The translations under genes and the position numbers were made by a program. From positions 2,852,001 to 2,916,000 of the forward strand of contig NC_089459.1 of the NCBI RefSeq assembly GCF_026210795.1: 64,000 bases of DNA, read 5' to 3'. Each line of letters begins with the position of its first letter. Within the stretch, counting starts at the first letter, position 1. This stretch comes from Rhizophagus irregularis. Its lineage: Eukaryota > Glomeromycota > Glomeromycetes > Glomerales > Glomeraceae. The notes under the pieces were generated by a model. The model did no database searches. It was not told the DNA's origin and saw only the letters and a program-made list of their open reading frames with translations. Below, in pieces: positions 60,741 to 64,000 of the stretch.

Positions 60741-62076
60741 TAAAGCTCTAAATGGTCCGGATTGGTCCAGGTTGAAGAGTAACCCCAGGACCAGACTGAA
60801 AAATTGCTTTATTTCAGTTTGATCCAGATTATGTTAAAAAGATAATTCAGGACTGGATCAGACCAGACCAGTTATTTAATTTGGTCCAGTCCGATCTTAT
60901 AATAAAAGATCTGAAATTCTAATTGGCTGTTATAATATCACGTGACCAAAATTAAATTTTTACCAAAAATATAACTGTATTCTAATTCCATAATTCTGGC
61001 TCTATAGTGAGTAGTGATTCACCTGACATATGTAACTTCGATTTAAGCCTATACAGTCAAACCTTTATATAATGATATGTTGAAACATATATGAAATTTT
61101 TAGGAAATATCATTATATCAAAGTTATACCGATATTTATATGTCCTCACATATAGTGGAAAAATAAAATTTTATCGATATATCAAGTTTTCAATGATAGT
61201 ATATCAGTATATCAAATATTGGTATATTGAGATTAGACTGTATTTGCTTTGTGTAATATATATATTATATAAAGAAATTATGCATCTTTATGCACTACTA
61301 TACATGTTGAAATTCGGCAATTTTGACATAATTTCAGGATTCAACCTTTAGCCAATCATTCTGAAATGAAACTCTAATCAAAAGTCAAAACTGAGCCAAA
61401 ATTTTCTGGCCAGTATTATTGAATTTCGGCCTGCATTACAAGTTTGTATAACATTTATATAACACACAAAATTCCATTATAGGAGCAAAATTTTCCTTGT
61501 GTAATATTCTTACCTGGTGGCTAAACTTTTATCTGAAGTTACGCAAGGTATAATTCTAGTTGGCACTATAATATTGGCCAGAATTACAAAAACTTTCGAG
61601 TTTCTATTAAAAAAAAATTATATTTCAGACCACGTAATAAAAATTTCATTCAGATTTTTGTACTCCAATCACAATTCTGAATTTCAGCTTGATTTTCGAA
61701 TTTTGGCAAAGGTTTCAGACCTAAGTTTTGGACTTTTAGATTCAGTTATAATTTCAGAAAGTTGCAACAACATGTTACATGTATATTATGCACTGATGTT
61801 ATACAAAGTAAATATAAGATTAAAATGAAACTACACATATTAGGAAGATCACTATAGAGCTAGAATTATGGAATTAGAATACAGATAAAATTTTGGCAAA
61901 TTTTCAGTCTAGTTCAGTCCTAACCTGTTTAATTCAGCCTGGATTAGATTTATAATTCTGGACCAGACTGGACTAAACCAAATATTTTGGTCTAAGTTAA
62001 AGTATCAACCTAGATTGAACCAATTCTAATTTTCAGTCTGGATTGCCAGATTAGATCCAGACCAGTTAAAGCTTTA
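60741..62076. mobile_element. hAT-like element with long inverted arms, 1336 bp, non-coding
   Basis: The left end reads TAAAGCTCTAAATGGTCCGG and the right end, reversed, reads TAAAGCTTTAACTGGTCTGG. Flanks are ATTCAGTC (60733-60740) and ATTCAGTT (62077-62084), an 8-bp duplication with one difference. The arms extend far inward: the inner part of the left arm near 60975-61018 (attctaattccataattctg) matches the reverse of 61848-61890. So the arms are roughly 280 and 230 bp. The middle, about 830 bp, contains a nested pogo-type MITE. No transposase was found; small open frames inside are by chance. Confidence 0.8.
61054..61240. mobile_element. Pogo-type MITE nested in the hAT-like element, 187 bp
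   Basis: The left end is CAGTCAAACCTTTATATAAT and the right end, reversed, is CAGTCTAATCTCAATATACC, flanked by TA on both sides (61052-61053 and 61241-61242). The left end shares the CAGTCARRCC start with the MITEs at 10241 and 10679. It lies within the middle of the larger element, so it inserted later. Confidence 0.75.
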
Positions 62077-62338
62077 ATTCAGTTACATTTTTTGGTCAGT
62101 TGTAATTAATTTGATTGGCTGGATCTACTTGCATTTATTTACATGACCGATCTTTTAAACCAATATTTTTTAGGTTTTTTAGATCAAACTTTTTCTACCA
62201 ATAAAATTGCTTTATTCTTAACTAGTATTCCTCATGAGTCGAATCAAGTCAAGTTTTGAATCAATTTTTTATATAATAAAATTTGTTCTATATTAATTTT
62301 TATAATACTTTAACTATATTATTTATATTATGTGAGTC

Positions 62339-62635
62339 AGGACTCCGGATATCTTCAAAACAGGTCATAAGTCATACTTTCGGCAGATTGGCCCATTTTT
62401 CAGGAGTTCAAAAAATCGTTTTTTGTAAATATCTTGGCATCCAGTAGGCCAATTTTGATGAACATTTTTTTAAATTATAGAGCTAAATGAGGACTACAAA
62501 ATAAAAAAAAGTTCATTAAAATTGAATCACTAGATGCTGAGATATTTACAAAAAATCATTTTTTGAGTTTCAGCAAAAAGGGGTGTTTTTGGCCAAAAGT
62601 CCATTATGATCTTAATATTAGATATCCAGGATCCT
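62339..62635 (+). mobile_element. Palindromic MITE, copy A, 297 bp
   Basis: Ends: AGGACTCCGGATATCTTCAA on the left and, reversed, AGGATCCTGGATATCTAATA on the right. Flanks TGTGAGTC (62331-62338) and TGCGAGTC (62636-62643) are an 8-bp duplication with one change. The body is a near palindrome: ttttttgtaaatatctYRgcatc occurs from both ends toward the centre. No coding capacity. An 8-bp duplication suggests hAT mobilisation. Confidence 0.85.
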
Positions 62636-62794
62636 TGCGAGTCTATGTAAGTTATTTTGAGTTGCATATGTGGAACACATCCAAAAAATACAATTGAATG
62701 ATTTTGAACAGGAATTTATCAAGCATGTTATCGCGATACACGAAATATACGAAGTTTAATTTCATTACACAGGTCAAAATTGAGGCTATCGGTT

Positions 62795-63075
62795 GCATAT
62801 CGGGTACCAGATATATGTAGGATATGTATATGATATGTATACGATATGCAACAATTCACACATATCAGGTGCCTGATATACGCAATGTTTATGCGAAGTT
62901 CGGTGATATATATTATAGATATCGTGCACATATTACACATATATCGGGTAGTATAATATCGGGCACATATCTTATACATGTCGTATAAATATCATATAGA
63001 TATTGGTCAGTATAATATCGGACACATGTTATATAGATATCGGGTAAATATAGGATACATATCATACATTTATCT
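62795..63075. repeat. Array of short ATATCGGGTA-type subrepeats
   Basis: Repeated pieces such as atatcgggtacc, catatcaggtgcc, atatcgggta, taatatcgggcacatat and taatatcggacacat, on both strands. They resemble the inner units of the CACTA-type foldback element at 7446-7724 and may be a decayed relative. Confidence 0.6.
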
Positions 63076-63344
63076 AACAATACGATAGATAATTTTTTCA
63101 TATAATATTATAATTTAATCTGGGCAAAATTATAATTTCAGATTAATTTTTAATTTTAATTCGGGCTAAAGTAAAATTTTATTACACAAATTTTATTATT
63201 TTCAATTAAACTAAAAGTTTTATTGTTTTTTAATTAATAATAAAAAAGATTACAAAAAAATATATTATTCTATATAGCTATATAAATAATTAGATATCTG
63301 TTATCTACAAATAGCGCTTATTTTTATCTGTTTAATATTTAAAA

Positions 63345-63639
63345 AGGACCCCGGATATCTAATATAAAGGTCATAATGGACTTTTGGCCAAAAACACCCT
63401 TTTTGCGAAAGCTCAAAAATCGTTTTTTGTAAATATCTCAGCATCCAGTAATTCAATTTTAATGAACTTTTTTTTATTTTGTAGCCCTCATTTAGCTCTA
63501 CAATTTAAAAAAATGTTCATCAAAATTGGACCACTGGATGCCGAGATATTTACAAAAAACGATTTTTTGAGCCCCTGAAAAATGGGCCAATCTGCCGAAA
63601 GTGTGACTTATGACCTGTTTTGGAGATATCCGGGGTCCT
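63345..63639 (-). mobile_element. Palindromic MITE, copy B, 295 bp, inverted to copy A
   Basis: Same family as copy A in opposite orientation: the right end reversed is AGGACCCCGGATATCTCCAA and the left end is AGGACCCCGGATATCTAATA. A perfect 8-bp duplication ATTTAAAA flanks it (63337-63344 and 63640-63647). The two copies therefore inserted separately. The intact duplication and closer end match suggest that B is the younger insertion. Confidence 0.9.
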
Positions 63640-63655
63640 ATTTAAAAGAAAGAAA

Positions 63656-63862
63656 TAGTATTTTAGTAATAAAGATATTAGTATGAATAATGTATTCGTA
63701 AAAAAAAAAGAATAGTATTAAAAAAATGTTAGTAAAAAATGGTTAGTAATAGAAAATGTTATTAGTATATTTAGTAGTAAAATATATTAGTAAAAACAAA
63801 CGTTAGTAGGTTAGAAAAAAGAAAAGAAGTGTATAATATAAATAAAAATTAGTAAAAAATAT
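63656..63862. repeat. Degenerate TTAGTA-rich simple sequence
   Basis: Many irregular repeats of ttagta and agtaaaaa over 200 bases. Non-coding. Confidence 0.6.
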
Positions 63863-63872
63863 ACCTTTGTAT

Positions 63873-64000
63873 TTATTTCACCTCTTTTTTGAAGTTTGCT
63901 GTTTAAAGAAAAAATAGATCTTGTTAATTATTTTTCTTTAATAAATAAAAAAAATAAATATTTAAATTACCTTGATGTGCGTTACTCTCATATTCTTCTG
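63873..64000 (-). CDS. Possible 3' end of a gene running off the right edge
   Basis: On the reverse strand a piece EEYESNAHQ ends at a GTAATT donor (63970-63965). It could join an acceptor at 63900-63899 to give the frame ANFKKEVK and a stop at 63875-63873. The join is in phase. Too short to identify, and it could be chance. Confidence 0.3.

Noticed and set aside
61091-61351. Tyr-rich open frame of 86 residues
   Set aside because: It translates the nested MITE and flanking repeat; no conserved features.
62728-63101. Overlapping Tyr/Cys/Ile-rich frames on the minus strand
   Set aside because: They translate the ATATCGGGTA subrepeat array, which keeps several frames open by chance.
63384-63578. 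Open frame of 64 residues on the plus strand
   Set aside because: It lies wholly inside palindromic MITE copy B.
62339-63639. A single transposon with 300-bp terminal inverted repeats
   Set aside because: Each repeat has its own, different 8-bp target duplication, so these are two separate insertions.

Overview
The window looks like nuclear DNA of an early-diverging filamentous fungus, most likely an arbuscular mycorrhizal fungus of the Rhizophagus type. The reasons are very AT-rich DNA, many short GT-AG introns of about 60-120 bases, conserved single-copy eukaryotic genes with fungal traits (fused HisHF, Prs1-type PRPP synthetase with an insert, Ydj1 with a prenylation box), and gene-poor stretches filled with cut-and-paste DNA transposons and MITEs. 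The species call is inference.

Layout. 1-2948: the 3' part of a many-exon coiled-coil gene, possibly augmin subunit HAUS5. 3596-4282 (-): DNA polymerase delta subunit 4. 4354-10874: a repeat island with a Pif1/Helitron helicase scrap, a decayed Tigger/pogo transposase, a hAT-type MITE with a perfect 8-bp target duplication, a CACTA-type foldback element, a Tc1/mariner-like element with readable ends, and two adjacent pogo-type MITEs. 11226-59593: a dense gene block of 23 genes: eIF2B delta (-), EXO1 (+), V-ATPase G (+), Prs1 (-), a TMEM70-like membrane protein (+), ribosomal uS19/RPS15 (-), HIS7 (-), phosphatidylserine synthase (-), an alpha/beta-hydrolase fused to an RNA-triphosphatase-like phosphatase (+), a RCHY1-type ubiquitin ligase (-), an ADF-H/PH actin-binding protein (-), an MJ1316-domain protein (-), DIS3/RRP44 (-), calcineurin B (+), TAF11 (-), an unknown polytopic membrane protein (+), TIM9 (-), complex I NDUFS1 (+), DDX11/CHL1 helicase (-), TRM5 (+), Ydj1-type Hsp40 (-), an unknown helical protein (+) and IBA57 (+). 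59594-64000: a second repeat island with a hAT-like element carrying about 230-280-bp inverted arms and a nested pogo MITE, two separately inserted copies of a palindromic MITE of about 296 bp, and a possible gene end running off the right edge.

The genes do not form one pathway. They are housekeeping genes in mixed orientation, many in divergent pairs that share a short promoter (eIF2B delta/EXO1, Prs1/TMEM70-like, DIS3/CNB1, TAF11/membrane protein, DDX11/TRM5). There are loose themes: DNA replication and repair (POLD4, EXO1, DDX11), RNA and translation (eIF2B, uS19, TRM5, DIS3, MJ1316), and mitochondria (TIM9, NDUFS1, IBA57, TMEM70-like). I found no new multi-gene system. The points most worth a second look are the hydrolase-phosphatase fusion, the Prs1 paralogue with an unusual PRPP loop, a GC-AG intron in eIF2B delta, start codons split off by introns, shared CACGTG and ACGCGT promoter boxes, and several DNA transposons whose exact ends and target duplications can be read.
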